From: Pseudomonas frederiksbergensis
GTDB lineage: Bacteria; Pseudomonadota; Gammaproteobacteria; Pseudomonadales; Pseudomonadaceae
Assembly (NCBI RefSeq): GCF_001874645.1
Contig: NZ_CP017886.1
Span: 1,922,001-1,986,000, forward strand
Direction of reading: 5' to 3'
Length of the DNA: 64,000 nt
The translations under genes and the position numbers were made by a program. Below, in pieces: positions 48,753 to 64,000 of this stretch (position 1 is its first letter; the number at the start of each line of letters is the position of its first letter). The notes under the pieces were generated by a model. The model worked only from the letters and a program-made list of their open reading frames with translations. It made no database searches and was not told where the DNA came from.

Positions 48753-49604
48753 TTATTCGGCTGATTCAACTGCAGTGATCATCCGTACCACATCCACTGT
48801 TTCGGCCACGTCATGCACGCGCAAGATTTGCGCACCCTTGACGACAGCCAACGCCGCGAGAGCCAGACCGCCATGCAGCCGCTCTCCCACCGGGCGATTC
48901 AATGCCTGCCCGATCATGCTCTTTCGCGAAACCCCAACCAACAGGGGCCGCCCCAAGACATGCAGGGCTTCCATATGCTTGAACAGACTCAAATTGTGCT
49001 GCAGATTTTTCGCAAACCCGAAACCCGGATCAAGAATGATCCGTTCAGCGGGAATACCGGCCGCAGCACACGACGCCATACGCTCGGCAAGAAACTCACC
49101 GACCTCGCTCGTCACGTCATCATAATGCGGATTATCCTGCATATCTCCCGGCTCACCTAGCATATGCATCAGGCACACCGGCAATCCGGTAGCCGCCGCC
49201 GCATCCAGCGCACCCTCTCGACGCAACGAACGCACGTCATTGATCAGACCGGCTCCCAGACGCGCAGTTTCACGCATGACCGCAGGTGTCGAGGTATCGA
49301 CCGAGATAATCACATCCAGTTCACGATGAATCCGCTCGATGATCGGCGCCACACGCTCGAGCTCCTCGAGCGGCGAGACCGCCCGCGCGCCAGGCCGGGT
49401 CGATTCACCGCCTACATCAATGAGAGTCGCACCGGCAACCACCATCGCCTCAGCGTGTCGCAGAGCTGCATCGAGCTGGCTGAAGCGACCACCATCAGAG
49501 AAGGAATCGGGAGTGACATTGAGAATGCCCATGACATGCGTATGGGCCAAATCAAGAACCCGGTTGCCGCAAGGCAACCGGGTTGAGGACTGTACAAGAG
49601 TCAT
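48753..49604 (-). CDS. folP: Dihydropteroate synthase
   Basis: A 283-residue folate-synthesis enzyme joining p-aminobenzoate to the pterin diphosphate; the target of sulfonamides. Motifs [14 protein letters not shown] and [11 protein letters not shown] near the N-terminus and [12 protein letters not shown] in the middle are intact. It lies 8 bp after ftsH, in the conserved ftsH-folP-glmM order. Confidence 0.97.
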   Translation of the reverse strand: MTLVQSSTRLPCGNRVLDLAHTHVMGILNVTPDSFSDGGRFSQLDAALRHAEAMVVAGATLIDVGGESTRPGARAVSPLEELERVAPIIERIHRELDVIISVDTSTPAVMRETARLGAGLINDVRSLRREGALDAAAATGLPVCLMHMLGEPGDMQDNPHYDDVTSEVGEFLAERMASCAAAGIPAERIILDPGFGFAKNLQHNLSLFKHMEALHVLGRPLLVGVSRKSMIGQALNRPVGERLHGGLALAALAVVKGAQILRVHDVAETVDVVRMITAVESAE

Positions 49605-49612
49605 TTCAAACC

Positions 49613-51523
<1,911 letters not shown>

Positions 51524-51714
51524 TTAACTACCCTCTGAAGCAAGCTCCGCTACTGGCGCGCGCTTCGCATGATATTCACCGGCCTAACTTACTACATTAC
51601 CTACGGCTCTGGCAGGCGCCGTCTGTAACCCTTTGTGAAACACTTTCTACACAATATTCGCTAATGCTCACGGGGCGAAATACGAAAAACCTATCACCCC
51701 GGTCGAAAAACCTC

Positions 51715-52347
51715 TTATTCCTCGCTACGACCACGGAAACCACGGCCCAGCAGGTACTGCTCACGAGACCGATCGCGCGACGATTTAGGCTTGCGCGTCA
51801 TGACCTTTTCGAACTGCTGGCGAACACTCTTGTGGTATTCGTCGAAGCCTTCACCCTGGAAGACCTTGATCAAAAAATCACCACCTGGCTTCAACACCCG
51901 AGTCGCAAGATCCAGCGCCAACTCGCACAGGAACATCGATCGCGGCATATCTACAGACGCCAATCCACTCATATTGGGGGCCATATCGGAAATCACAAGG
52001 TCCACCTCGTTTTTTCCGACAGCTTCGAGAATCTGCGCCAGCACGGCATCCTCGGTGAAGTCGCCCTGAATAAAGGTCACATCAGGGATGCTGTCCATTT
52101 CCAGAATGTCGGAAGCGATCAGCGTACCTTGCCCACCAATCAGACGACTGGTCACTTGGGACCACCCACCCGGGGCGGCGCCCAGGTCGATTACGCTCAT
52201 GCCCGGACGGATCAAACGGTCTCTTTCCTGGATCTCCAGCAGCTTGTAGCTGGCACGGGAGCGATACCCGTCTTTTTGCGCCATTTTGACGAATGGGTCG
52301 TTGAAATGCTCTTGCAGCCATTTAAGACTTGTCTTGGAACGGGCCAC
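51715..52347 (-). CDS. rlmE: 23S rRNA (uridine-2552-2'-O) methyltransferase
   Basis: A 210-residue SAM-dependent methyltransferase (FtsJ/RrmJ). The SAM-binding motif [14 protein letters not shown] is near residue 55, DMAPNMSG near 120, and LIKVFQGEG carries the catalytic Lys. GTG start at 52347 follows TGAGGTGG. The family N-terminus (V)[13 protein letters not shown] fits. Divergent from yhbY, upstream of ftsH. Confidence 0.96.
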   Translation of the reverse strand: MARSKTSLKWLQEHFNDPFVKMAQKDGYRSRASYKLLEIQERDRLIRPGMSVIDLGAAPGGWSQVTSRLIGGQGTLIASDILEMDSIPDVTFIQGDFTEDAVLAQILEAVGKNEVDLVISDMAPNMSGLASVDMPRSMFLCELALDLATRVLKPGGDFLIKVFQGEGFDEYHKSVRQQFEKVMTRKPKSSRDRSREQYLLGRGFRGRSEE

Positions 52348-52453
52348 GGGCCACCTCAAAAAAATAAACGAGTCGCGATTAACTGGGCGGTCCCGGACTC
52401 GCTCGGGTAAACTGGCCGCCGCTTTTTACAAGATCAGACGCAGGGGTCAGATT

Positions 52454-52762
52454 ATGCCGCTCACTCAAGAGCAGAAGAAACAGTACAAATCCATTGGCCA
52501 CCATCTGAAACCAGTTTTGACTGTGGCTGACAACGGTTTGACTGAAGGTGTTTTAGCCGAACTGGAACGCGCATTGGGCGATCATGAGCTGATCAAGATC
52601 AAGCTCAGCATCCTCGATCGCGAATCGCGCCTGGCAGCCATTGCAGAACTGTGCAAGGCCGGCAAAGCGGATCTGGTACAAGTCATCGGCAAGATGGCGC
52701 TGATTTACCGCAAGAACTTCAGCGCCAACAAGCAACTGTCGAACGTCCATCGCTTCAAGTGA
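52454..52762 (+). CDS. yhbY: Ribosome-assembly RNA-binding protein YhbY (CRM domain)
   Basis: A 102-residue CRS1/YhbY-family protein associated with 50S precursor particles. It starts MPLTQEQKKQYKSIGHHLKP, with VLTVADNGLTEGVLAELERA and VIGKMALIYRKNF further on. It is the only + strand gene in the long - strand block and is divergent from rlmE. The ATG at 52454 follows CAGGGGTCAG. The long upstream in-frame extension overlaps rlmE and is rejected. Confidence 0.94.
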   Translation: MPLTQEQKKQYKSIGHHLKPVLTVADNGLTEGVLAELERALGDHELIKIKLSILDRESRLAAIAELCKAGKADLVQVIGKMALIYRKNFSANKQLSNVHRFK

Positions 52763-52771
52763 TCATACGGG

Positions 52772-53185
52772 TCAAGGGTGTGCTTCGCGCACCCTGCCAC
52801 CCCATCCCGGCACCGGTTGCGATACCAGCAGCAGCCCGGAAAAACCCAGCACAAGATAGCTGAACAGCAACCAGTGCTGCGCCTGCGGCCAGCCGATTCG
52901 TACGACGAAGTACATCGCACTCGCGCATAGCGCCATCAATAGCAGTTGCCCGCGAATATCGCGCCATAGACTGACAAGGCCCTTGGCCTGAACCAGCACC
53001 AAAACCTGAAAAGTAACGCACGCCGCTGAAAACCCGACCAGCAGCGCACTCAGCATGCCTGAAATTTCTTCGATCAGCAGCGGCGCCAGGCCAATACGGC
53101 CCAGCACCGGCAGCAGACCGATGTGCAACAACCACAGACCGCCAACCCATAACATCTGAGTCAGTTGCCAAAGCATGGCGCCCAC
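52772..53185 (-). CDS. Small membrane protein with DUF4149-like domain
   Basis: A 137-residue integral membrane protein with four hydrophobic stretches (WQLTQMLWVGGLWLLHIGLL; MLSALLVGFSAACVTFQVLVL; QLLLMALCASAMYFVV; and LLFSYLVLGFSGLLLV). It resembles DUF4149 proteins found between greA and yhbY in Pseudomonas (PA4754 position). The start is uncertain: I chose GTG at 53185, 19 bp after greA. ATG at 53176 would remove three residues. Function unknown; it is convergent with yhbY and downstream of greA in the same direction. Confidence 0.75.
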   Translation of the reverse strand: MGAMLWQLTQMLWVGGLWLLHIGLLPVLGRIGLAPLLIEEISGMLSALLVGFSAACVTFQVLVLVQAKGLVSLWRDIRGQLLLMALCASAMYFVVRIGWPQAQHWLLFSYLVLGFSGLLLVSQPVPGWGGRVREAHP

Positions 53186-53204
53186 ACGAAGCAGGCGCTT
53201 GCCT

Positions 53205-53687
53205 TCAGATATGGCGGACTTCGACAATCTCGTACTCGATAACGCCGCTAGGCGTTTTGACCGCCACCACATCACCCTCTTCCTTGGCAATCAAGGCGCG
53301 AGCAAGTGGCGAACTGACGGAGATCTTGCCGAGTTTGAAGTCAGCCTCATCCTCGCCCACGATGTGATAAGTGACGCTTTCATCCGTTTCAACGTTGGCG
53401 ATTTCAACGGTGGTACCGAAAATCACTTTGCCGGTATGAGGAATGCTCGTGACATCGATGATCACCGCATTCTGCATGCGGCCTTCGATGTCGCGGATCC
53501 GCGCCTCGACCATACCCTGCTGCTCGCGAGCAGCGTGGTATTCGGCGTTTTCCTTCAAGTCACCCAACTCGCGGGCCGTACCGATGTCCTGGCTGAGCTT
53601 CGGACGGACGACCTTGGTCAGGTGAGCATGTTCTTCTTCCAGAGCTTTCGCGCCCTGAACGGTCATTGGGTACTTGGTTATGCTCAT
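53205..53687 (-). CDS. greA: Transcription elongation factor GreA
   Basis: A 160-residue factor that rescues backtracked RNA polymerase by stimulating transcript cleavage. The coiled-coil N-terminal part contains [17 protein letters not shown] with the acidic tip residues. The C-terminal globular part contains [15 protein letters not shown] and [15 protein letters not shown]. The start overlaps the carB stop by 4 bp (ATGA), so the two are coupled. Confidence 0.97.
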   Translation of the reverse strand: MSITKYPMTVQGAKALEEEHAHLTKVVRPKLSQDIGTARELGDLKENAEYHAAREQQGMVEARIRDIEGRMQNAVIIDVTSIPHTGKVIFGTTVEIANVETDESVTYHIVGEDEADFKLGKISVSSPLARALIAKEEGDVVAVKTPSGVIEYEIVEVRHI

Positions 53688-56600
53688 GCCTTCAATCCTG
53701 CGTGTAGATCCTGCAAGCGGCGCACAGTCTTCTCGGGACCGAACTTCAGCGCTTCACAGATAGCTTCGCCAGCAGCAATGGTAGTGGTGCAGTAGATCTT
53801 GTGCTGCAAGGCATTACGACGAATGGAGTATGAATCAGCGATCGACTGACGACCTTCAGTGGTGTTGATGATCAGCGTGACTTCGTCATTCTTGATCATG
53901 TCGACCACATGCGGACGACCTTCGGTCACCTTGTTCACACGGCGTACTTTCAGGCCGGCAGCCTCGATCAGCTTGGCAGTACCGGCAGTGGCAACCACTT
54001 CGAAGCCCAAGTTGATCAGATCACGGGCTACGCCTGCAACCAGTGGCTTGTCATCGTCACGCACGCTGATGAACGCAGTACCTCCGGTCGGCAGCACTTC
54101 GCTGGCGCCCATCTGGGCTTTGGCAAAGGCTTCGCCGAAGGTGTCGCCCACACCCATCACTTCACCGGTGGACTTCATCTCTGGGCCGAGGATCGGGTCA
54201 ACGCCAGGGAATTTGGCGAATGGGAACACCGCCTCTTTCACACTGTAGAAGTTAGGAATGATTTCTTTGGTGAAACCGATTTCCTTCAGGGTTTTACCGG
54301 CCATCACGCGAGCCGCGATCATCGCCAGGGAAACACCGATGCACTTGGACACAAACGGTACGGTACGGGAAGCGCGCGGGTTGACTTCGATGACGTAAAT
54401 GTCTTCGCCTTGCAGCGCCAACTGAACGTTCATCAGGCCGACCACGCCCAGTTCCAGGGCCATTTTCTTGACCTGCTCGCGCATCTCGTCCTGGATATGC
54501 GCAGGCAGCGAGTACGGTGGCAGCGAGCACGCGGAGTCACCAGAGTGAACGCCTGCCTGTTCGATGTGCTGCATGATCGCGCCGATCACCACGTCGGTGC
54601 CGTCGCAAACCGCATCCACGTCCATTTCGATGGCGCAATTGAGGAAGTGGTCCAGCAGCACCGGGCTGTCGTTGGACACTTGAACCGCTTCACGCAGGTA
54701 GCGCTTGAGTTCTTCTTCTTCGTAGACGATTTCCATCGCCCGGCCGCCCAATACGTAGGACGGACGCACTACCAGCGGGTAGCCGATCTTGCTGGCAGCG
54801 CGAATCGCTTCGTCTTCGCTGCGCACGGTGGCGTTCGGCGGCTGACGCAGATTCAGACGCTCAACCATTTGCTGGAAGCGTTCACGGTCTTCAGCGCGGT
54901 CGATGGCATCAGGGCTGGTGCCGATGATCGGAACGCCAGCAGCTTCCAGAGCACGCGCCAGTTTCAGCGGGGTCTGGCCGCCGTACTGAACGATCACGCC
55001 TTTTGGCTTCTCGACGCGGACGATTTCCAGCACGTCTTCCAGGGTCACTGGCTCGAAGTACAGACGATCGGAGGTGTCATAGTCGGTGGAAACGGTTTCC
55101 GGGTTGCAGTTGACCATGATGGTCTCGTACCCGTCTTCGCGCAGCGCCAGTGCCGCGTGTACGCAGCAGTAATCGAACTCGATGCCCTGGCCGATACGGT
55201 TAGGACCGCCACCCAGAATCATGATCTTGTCGCGACCCGACGGCGCGGCTTCGCACTCTTCCTCGTAGGTCGAGTAGAGGTAAGCGGTGTCGGTGGCAAA
55301 CTCGGCCGCGCAGGTGTCGACGCGCTTGTAGACCGGGAACACTTCCAGCTTGTGACGGTGGGTCCGCAGGCTCTTCTCAGTCACACCCAGCAACTTGGCC
55401 AGACGCTGATCGGAGAAGCCCTTGCGCTTGAGACGGTACATCATGTCGCGGTCAATGCTGGACATGCCCAGGGTCTTGACCTTCTCTTCGTCCTTGATCA
55501 GGTCTTCGATCTGCACCAGGAACCAAGGATCGATCATGTTCATGCCGAAGATCTCTTCGACAGTCATGCCGGCGCGGAAGGCGTCAGCCACGTACCAGAT
55601 ACGCTCGGCGCCCGGCACGGTCAGCTCACGCTTGAGCACGCTCATGCTTTCCGGATTGCTCAGGTCGAGCTTTTCGTCCAGACCGCAAACACCTACCTCC
55701 AGACCGCGCAGGGCTTTCTGCAGGGATTCCTGGAAGGTCCGACCGATGGCCATGACTTCACCGACCGACTTCATTTGAGTGGTCAGGCGGGCGTCGGCTT
55801 TCGGGAATTTTTCGAAGGCGAAGCGTGGCAGCTTGGTCACGACGTAGTCGATGGACGGCTCGAAGGACGCAGGAGTAGCGCCACCGGTGATTTCGTTCTG
55901 CAACTCGTCCAGGGTGTAGCCGATCGCCAGCTTGGCAGCGATACGCGCAATCGGGAAACCAGTGGCTTTCGAGGCCAGTGCTGAAGAGCGGGATACACGC
56001 GGGTTCATCTCGATCACGACCATACGGCCAGTGTCCGGGCAGATGCCAAACTGAACGTTGGAGCCGCCGGTTTCAACGCCGATCTCACGCAGTACCGCCA
56101 ACGAGGCGTTACGCATGATCTGGTATTCCTTGTCCGTCAGGGTTTGTGCCGGAGCAACGGTGATCGAGTCACCGGTGTGCACACCCATTGGGTCAAAGTT
56201 TTCGATCGAGCAAACGATGATGCAGTTGTCCTTCTTATCGCGGACAACCTCCATCTCGTACTCTTTCCAGCCGATCAGCGATTCGTCGATCAGCAGCTCT
56301 TTGGTCGGCGACAGGTCCAGACCACGGGCACAGATCTCTTCGAACTCTTCACGGTTGTAAGCAATACCGCCACCGGTGCCGCCCATGGTGAAGGATGGAC
56401 GAATGATGCACGGGAAGCCCAGTTTTTCGAGGACTGCGTTGGCCTCCTCCATGCTGTGGGCGATACCGGAGCGCGGACAATCCAGGCCGATGGACTTCAT
56501 CGCCTTGTCGAAACGCGAACGGTCTTCAGCCTTGTCGATGGTGTCAGCGTTGGCACCGATCATCTCTACGCCGAACTTCTCCAGAACACCTTCGCGCTCC

Positions 56601-56905
56601 AGGTCCAGAGCGCAGTTCAGAGCAGTCTGGCCGCCCATGGTCGGCAGCAGCGCGTCTGGACGCTCTTTCTCGATGATCTTGGCAACGGTCTGCCACTTGA
56701 TCGGCTCGATGTAGGTGGCGTCCGCCATGGCCGGGTCGGTCATGATGGTGGCCGGGTTGGAGTTCACCAGAATGACGCGGTAACCCTCTTCGCGCAGGGC
56801 TTTGCAAGCCTGGGCGCCGGAGTAGTCGAATTCGCAAGCCTGGCCGATCACGATCGGGCCAGCGCCGAGAATCAGGATGCTTTTAATGTCTGTACGTTTT
56901 GGCAT
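53684..56905 (-). CDS. carB: Carbamoyl-phosphate synthase large subunit
   Basis: A 1073-residue enzyme that makes carbamoyl phosphate for arginine and pyrimidine synthesis. Two ATP-grasp halves each carry the family signatures. The first has [20 protein letters not shown] at the N-terminus and YPVIVRPSF-type loops, and the second has [20 protein letters not shown] near residue 560. A C-terminal MGS-like regulatory domain starts near 940. It follows carA after 139 bp and is coupled to greA. Confidence 0.98.
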   Translation of the reverse strand: MPKRTDIKSILILGAGPIVIGQACEFDYSGAQACKALREEGYRVILVNSNPATIMTDPAMADATYIEPIKWQTVAKIIEKERPDALLPTMGGQTALNCALDLEREGVLEKFGVEMIGANADTIDKAEDRSRFDKAMKSIGLDCPRSGIAHSMEEANAVLEKLGFPCIIRPSFTMGGTGGGIAYNREEFEEICARGLDLSPTKELLIDESLIGWKEYEMEVVRDKKDNCIIVCSIENFDPMGVHTGDSITVAPAQTLTDKEYQIMRNASLAVLREIGVETGGSNVQFGICPDTGRMVVIEMNPRVSRSSALASKATGFPIARIAAKLAIGYTLDELQNEITGGATPASFEPSIDYVVTKLPRFAFEKFPKADARLTTQMKSVGEVMAIGRTFQESLQKALRGLEVGVCGLDEKLDLSNPESMSVLKRELTVPGAERIWYVADAFRAGMTVEEIFGMNMIDPWFLVQIEDLIKDEEKVKTLGMSSIDRDMMYRLKRKGFSDQRLAKLLGVTEKSLRTHRHKLEVFPVYKRVDTCAAEFATDTAYLYSTYEEECEAAPSGRDKIMILGGGPNRIGQGIEFDYCCVHAALALREDGYETIMVNCNPETVSTDYDTSDRLYFEPVTLEDVLEIVRVEKPKGVIVQYGGQTPLKLARALEAAGVPIIGTSPDAIDRAEDRERFQQMVERLNLRQPPNATVRSEDEAIRAASKIGYPLVVRPSYVLGGRAMEIVYEEEELKRYLREAVQVSNDSPVLLDHFLNCAIEMDVDAVCDGTDVVIGAIMQHIEQAGVHSGDSACSLPPYSLPAHIQDEMREQVKKMALELGVVGLMNVQLALQGEDIYVIEVNPRASRTVPFVSKCIGVSLAMIAARVMAGKTLKEIGFTKEIIPNFYSVKEAVFPFAKFPGVDPILGPEMKSTGEVMGVGDTFGEAFAKAQMGASEVLPTGGTAFISVRDDDKPLVAGVARDLINLGFEVVATAGTAKLIEAAGLKVRRVNKVTEGRPHVVDMIKNDEVTLIINTTEGRQSIADSYSIRRNALQHKIYCTTTIAAGEAICEALKFGPEKTVRRLQDLHAGLKA

Positions 56906-57044
56906 GGGTAGTCACTCAAATCCGCAGGTCCGACGGCAATCCCCGAGGAGAAGCCGTCTTGATCAATCTCTGAAGTCCTTCAGGGGCCGCCGGGTTACCG
57001 GGGCCACCCTCAAGGACTTCTCGCTACATGCTCAAGCCCGGCGA

Positions 57045-58181
57045 TTAACGTCGCTTGGCCATCTCGTTGATGAAGCGATCGAACAGCGGCGCCACATCGT
57101 TCGGACCAGGGCTGGCTTCAGGGTGACCCTGGAAGCTGAACGCGCTCTTGTCGGTACGCTCGATGCCTTGCAGGGTGCCATCGAACAGCGATTTGTGGAT
57201 CGCGCGCACGTTGGCAGGCAGGGTCGTTTCGTCTACCGCAAAACCGTGGTTCTGGCTGGTGATCATCACGACGCCCGTGTCCAGGTCCTGAACCGGGTGG
57301 TTGGCACCGTGGTGGCCATGACCCATTTTCAGGGTCTTGGCGCCAGAGGCCAGAGCCAGCAGCTGGTGACCGAGACAGATGCCGAACACCGGGATCTCGG
57401 TTTCAAGGATGTCCTTGATCGCCTGGATCGCGTAGTCGCAAGGCTCCGGGTCACCCGGGCCGTTGGACAGGAACACACCGTCCGGCTTGAGGGCCAGCAC
57501 TTCAGCAGCTGGAGTTTGTGCCGGCACCACGGTCACGCGGCAGCCGCGCTCGACCAGCATGCGCAGGATGTTCAGCTTGACGCCGTAGTCGTAGGCCACC
57601 ACGTGATGCGGCAGCTCGGAAGCGTCGATCGTCGCATGACTGTCGGTTTTCAGGTCCCAGACCGTCGAGCGCCATTCGTACTGCTCTTTGGTGCTGACGA
57701 CTTTCGCCAGATCCATGCCCTTCAGGCCCGGGAAGCCGCGCGCCGCTGCAATCGCAGCTTCGTCGGAGATGTTGTCGCCAGCCATGATGCAGCCGTTCTG
57801 CGCGCCTTTTTCACGCAGAATGCGTGTCAGGCGGCGGGTGTCGATACCAGCGATTGCCACAACGTTGTTGGCCTTCAGGTAATCGGACAAGGACATCGTG
57901 TTACGCCAGTTGCTCGCAACCAGTGGCAGGTCACGAATCACCAGACCTGCAGACCAGACGCGGTCAGACTCGGCGTCTTCCGGCGTGGTGCCGGTGTTGC
58001 CGATGTGCGGGTAAGTCAGGGTAACGATCTGTTGGGCGTAGGAAGGATCGGTAAGGATTTCCTGATAGCCGGTCATGGCGGTGTTAAACACCACCTCACC
58101 AACGGTTTGACCGTCGGCTCCAATGGCTTCGCCGCGAAAAATGCTGCCATCAGCAAGGGCGAGTATGGCTGGCTTAGTCAA
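57045..58181 (-). CDS. carA: Carbamoyl-phosphate synthase small subunit (glutaminase)
   Basis: A 378-residue glutamine amidotransferase subunit that feeds ammonia to CarB. The triad Cys is in [12 protein letters not shown], with His/Glu in the HPEASPGP motif near the C-terminus. TTG start at 58181, supported by a perfect GGAGGTCTTC ribosome-binding site. A strong intrinsic hairpin lies about 45 bp upstream. The carA-carB gap holds no extra gene. Confidence 0.97.
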   Translation of the reverse strand: MTKPAILALADGSIFRGEAIGADGQTVGEVVFNTAMTGYQEILTDPSYAQQIVTLTYPHIGNTGTTPEDAESDRVWSAGLVIRDLPLVASNWRNTMSLSDYLKANNVVAIAGIDTRRLTRILREKGAQNGCIMAGDNISDEAAIAAARGFPGLKGMDLAKVVSTKEQYEWRSTVWDLKTDSHATIDASELPHHVVAYDYGVKLNILRMLVERGCRVTVVPAQTPAAEVLALKPDGVFLSNGPGDPEPCDYAIQAIKDILETEIPVFGICLGHQLLALASGAKTLKMGHGHHGANHPVQDLDTGVVMITSQNHGFAVDETTLPANVRAIHKSLFDGTLQGIERTDKSAFSFQGHPEASPGPNDVAPLFDRFINEMAKRR

Positions 58182-58226
58182 GAAGACCTCCCGTAAATAA
58201 AGCCTGAAAGGGCGATCGCAGGTTGC

Positions 58227-58264
58227 AAAAAAGCGGAGTGACGTATGGACACGTCACCCCGCTT
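58227..58264 (-). terminator. Intrinsic terminator or attenuator just upstream of carA
   Basis: On the - strand AAGCGGgGTGACG-tgtccata-CGTCACtCCGCTT followed by TTTTTT. The stem is about 13 bp with one mismatch. It ends 45 nt before the carA start. It may stop read-through from dapB or act as an attenuator for carAB. Confidence 0.85.
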
Positions 58265-58394
58265 CTTCACTGAATTATTCTGCGCGCTTTTAGTGGACAC
58301 ACTAAAGCTGTAGCTTACAGAAAAAGGCTGTTTTGGTCTACCGCCAATGAGCCTTAAAGGCCGGGGAATGCGACAGGACGCCGCTTGGCGAGGC

Positions 58395-58429
58395 AAATCG
58401 GGCTCAAACGCTGCGTTTGAACCCGATTT
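58395..58429 (-). terminator. Long palindrome downstream of dapB
   Basis: AAATCGGGCTCAAACG and its near-perfect complement to 58429 form a 17-bp arm hairpin with almost no loop, 11 bp after the dapB stop. Probably the dapB terminator. Confidence 0.65.
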
Positions 58430-58439
58430 CGGGTGCATC

Positions 58440-60380
<1,941 letters not shown>

Positions 60381-60603
60381 AAGTCTTTGCACTCTTAAGG
60401 ACGTTCGGCAAACCCCTCCTGAGCTTCGCCAAACTCGTTGAGCCCCAATACAGGCCCGGACCCAACTCACGTCAATTCAACGATCCTGGTCTTTGATTCG
60501 ATGCGGTACCTGTGGATCGGAAAGCAGGAGCATCCCCGTCCGCACCGCCAGCACACGAACACTGTCGCATGCTGTAAAAATTCGCCTACTCCAGACACGC
60601 CAA

Positions 60604-60623
60604 CGCGGGAGCAAGCTCCCGCG
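60604..60623. repeat. Short palindrome of the GGAGCAAGCTCC REP class
   Basis: CGCGGGAGCAAGCTCCCGCG in the gap between dnaK and dnaJ. I recall GGAGCAAGCTCC as the centre of another common Pseudomonas REP class. It may also act as a 3' hairpin for dnaK mRNA. Confidence 0.6.
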
Positions 60624-60677
60624 CGGCGACATCCTACCAGTCACCGCACAAAGGCAGTCAACCGGCCGACCAACAAC

Positions 60678-62594
<1,917 letters not shown>

Positions 62595-62696
62595 GTTCAC
62601 TCTCCCGAAACTTTGGATTTGGTTGCCGCAGCAGTGGTGGCTAACTGCGGTAGCACTTAAACGCTTGACTTCTAAATGGGGGCCTTACGGCGAATT

Positions 62697-63263
62697 TCAA
62701 GCCTGCTCGTCAATCGACGGCGAAACCGGCGCCGGAGCCTTGCTGACCACGACCATGGCCGGGCGCAGCAGACGACCATTGAGCATGTAGCCCTTCTGGA
62801 ACACCTTCAGCACGCTGTTGGGTTCCATGTCGGCGCTTTCCTGCATGGCCATCGCCTGGTGGTGTGCGGCGTTGAACGGTTCACCTTCAGGATCGATCGC
62901 TTCCAGCTGATAACGCTTCAGGGTGTCCTGGAACATTTTCAGGGTCAGTTCGATGCCTTCACGCATAGGGCGAATGCTTTCGTCGTCCGGGTTGGACAGC
63001 TCAAGGCCACGCTCCAGGCTGTCGATGATCGGCAGCAAATCGTTGGCGAATTTCTCCAACGCGAATTTGTGAGCTTTTTCTACATCCTGCTCGGCGCGAC
63101 GGCGGACGTTCTGCAGATCGGCAGCAACACGCAAAGACTGATCCTGCGCCCCAGCCAGTTGCTCTTCGAGCACTTGTACACGTGCCACCAGGTCTTCACC
63201 CGATGCTTCGGGAGCCTGATTGGCGTCTAGATTTTGCGTATCCAGCGTCTGTTCGTCAGCCAT
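62697..63263 (-). CDS. grpE: Nucleotide exchange factor GrpE
   Basis: A 188-residue dimeric factor that releases ADP from DnaK. A long N-terminal helix ([20 protein letters not shown] and on) is followed by the beta-domain with the family motif [18 protein letters not shown] near the C-terminus. AAAGGAGAAATC precedes the ATG. First gene of the chaperone operon, with a heat-shock promoter upstream. Confidence 0.97.
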   Translation of the reverse strand: MADEQTLDTQNLDANQAPEASGEDLVARVQVLEEQLAGAQDQSLRVAADLQNVRRRAEQDVEKAHKFALEKFANDLLPIIDSLERGLELSNPDDESIRPMREGIELTLKMFQDTLKRYQLEAIDPEGEPFNAAHHQAMAMQESADMEPNSVLKVFQKGYMLNGRLLRPAMVVVSKAPAPVSPSIDEQA

Positions 63264-63316
63264 AGATTTCTCCTTTCAAAATCGTGCGCGAACTCGACTC
63301 GCGCTTCTGCCCCGGT

Positions 63317-63344
63317 ATATGGGGTCGCAATTTTCAGCTTCAAG
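63317..63344 (-). promoter_or_regulatory. RpoH (sigma-32) heat-shock promoter of grpE
   Basis: On the - strand CTTGAA (63339-63344), a 14-nt spacer and CCCCATAT (63317-63324), matching the sigma-32 consensus CTTGAA-N13/14-CCCCATNT. It lies about 55 bp before grpE. Confidence 0.88.
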
Positions 63345-63473
63345 GGCTGCCGGACCGCTGAATGCCATTACCCTTACAAAAACAGCTGATTTGACATTCC
63401 AGCGGGTTTTAAGAAAACAGCCTTACCAAGCAAATCGAGCTAAACACGGGCATTGTCAGCCAGAAACAAAACA

Positions 63474-63489
63474 CTGTATAAATAACCAG
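63474..63489. promoter_or_regulatory. LexA (SOS) box of recN
   Basis: CTGTATAAATAACCAG fits CTG-N10-CAG with a TATA-rich centre. It lies 25 bp before the recN start, where LexA would block transcription until DNA damage. Confidence 0.85.
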
Positions 63490-63513
63490 ACCTAAAGCCT
63501 GGGAGCGGCCTCT

Positions 63514-64000
63514 ATGCTGGTGCACCTGTCCGTACATAACTACGCCATCGTTGAACATCTTGATCTGGAACTCGATCGAGGGATGAGCGTGATCACAGGG
63601 GAAACCGGCGCCGGCAAGTCGATCATGCTCGACGCCCTGGGCCTGACCCTTGGCGATCGCGCCGACAGCGGCGTGATTCGCCCAGGCGCCGAGAAGGCCG
63701 ACATCCTGGCCACGTTCGACCTCGCCGATATCCCGGAAGCCAGTACCTGGCTGGCCGAGCGTGACCTCGATACGGATGGCCCGTGCATCCTGCGCCGGGT
63801 GATCACCGCCGAAGGTCGCTCACGCGGCTACATCAACGGCAGCCCCTGCCCACTGGGCGACCTCAAAGCCCTTGGCGAACTGCTGATCGATATCCACAGC
63901 CAGCATGAACACCAATCGTTACTGAAAACCGACACGCACCGCCGACTGCTCGACGAATACGCCGGCGCCACGGACCTCGCCCGCCAGGTGCAGCTTGCCG
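63514..64000 (+). CDS. recN: DNA repair protein RecN (5' part)
   Basis: An SMC-like ATPase acting in double-strand break repair; only the first 162 codons are in the window. It begins MLVHLSVHNYAIVEHLDLEL, with Walker A GETGAGKSIMLDALGLTLGD. The conserved DIHSQHEHQSLL segment is near residue 128. GGGAGCGG precedes the ATG, and a LexA box lies upstream, in line with its known SOS control. The gene continues beyond the window. Confidence 0.96.
   Translation, partial: MLVHLSVHNYAIVEHLDLELDRGMSVITGETGAGKSIMLDALGLTLGDRADSGVIRPGAEKADILATFDLADIPEASTWLAERDLDTDGPCILRRVITAEGRSRGYINGSPCPLGDLKALGELLIDIHSQHEHQSLLKTDTHRRLLDEYAGATDLARQVQLA

Noticed and set aside
53909..55984. Long + strand open frame opposite carB
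   Set aside because: Shadow of carB, with no motif or start signal.

Overview
The window is chromosomal DNA of a Pseudomonas, most likely of the P. fluorescens group. The evidence is the GC-rich codon use, gene orders matching those I recall from P. aeruginosa (dppA-opdP-dppA-dppBCDF; piuC-piuA-piuB; rimP-nusA-infB-rbfA-truB-rpsO-pnp; carAB-greA; grpE-dnaK-dnaJ; recN), and many intergenic REP-type repeats with the core GTAGGAGCTGCCG/CAGGCTGCGATC that are common in that group. I see no prophage, insertion sequence, integrase or CRISPR array.

Layout. (1) 1-9.2 kb, + strand: a dipeptide/oligopeptide uptake locus with the tail of one periplasmic binding protein, two complete paralogous binding proteins, an OprD-family porin between them, then dppB, dppC, dppD and dppF. 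(2) 9.3-11.5 kb, - strand: a small secreted acidic protein and prfC. (3) 11.9-15.3 kb, + strand: an OpuC/Osm-type glycine betaine/choline ABC importer ordered permease, binding protein, permease, ATPase. (4) 15.4-17 kb: a repeat element, a candidate FliA-dependent small RNA and the ornithine/lysine decarboxylase gene. (5) 17.1-23.7 kb: an iron cluster with a Sel1-repeat protein and the PiuC hydroxylase on the - strand, and the TonB receptor PiuA and membrane flavoreductase PiuB on the + strand. (6) 23.9-31.5 kb: the fructose PTS operon fruBKA (-) divergent from fruR (+), with a TatD nuclease after fruR. (7) 31.6-36.7 kb: a chemoreceptor, ampE and a frameshifted ampD (-), nadC (+) and a DUF6388-like protein (-). 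(8) 36.8-63.3 kb, almost all on the - strand: a long block of core genes running (in transcription order) grpE-dnaK-dnaJ, dapB, carA-carB-greA, a small membrane protein, rlmE, ftsH-folP-glmM-tpiA-secG, tRNA-Leu, tRNA-fMet, rimP-nusA-infB-rbfA-truB-rpsO-pnp and tRNA-Thr. yhbY is the one + gene inside it. (9) 63.5 kb to the end: the 5' part of recN (+) behind a LexA box.

How the parts work together. Region 1 moves peptides across the outer membrane (porin), captures them in the periplasm (several binding proteins) and imports them (DppBCDF). Region 5 should import ferric-siderophore type ligands through PiuA and release iron through a PepSY reductase, under Fur-like sites. Region 6 imports and phosphorylates fructose, and a Cra/FruR operator sits between the divergent units. 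The large block couples translation, RNA turnover, cell-wall precursor supply, folate, pyrimidine/arginine precursors and chaperones.

The most notable anomalies are two single-base deletions in short homopolymers. One breaks ampD (35085-35089), the other breaks dnaJ (60127-60129). Both coding frames continue intact on either side. Since dnaJ inactivation is unlikely in a healthy isolate, at least that one is probably a sequencing or assembly error, and the ampD one should be checked before any beta-lactam-resistance interpretation. The best candidate for something undescribed is the short transcription unit upstream of the decarboxylase gene, which has a FliA-like promoter and an intrinsic terminator about 80 nt apart.
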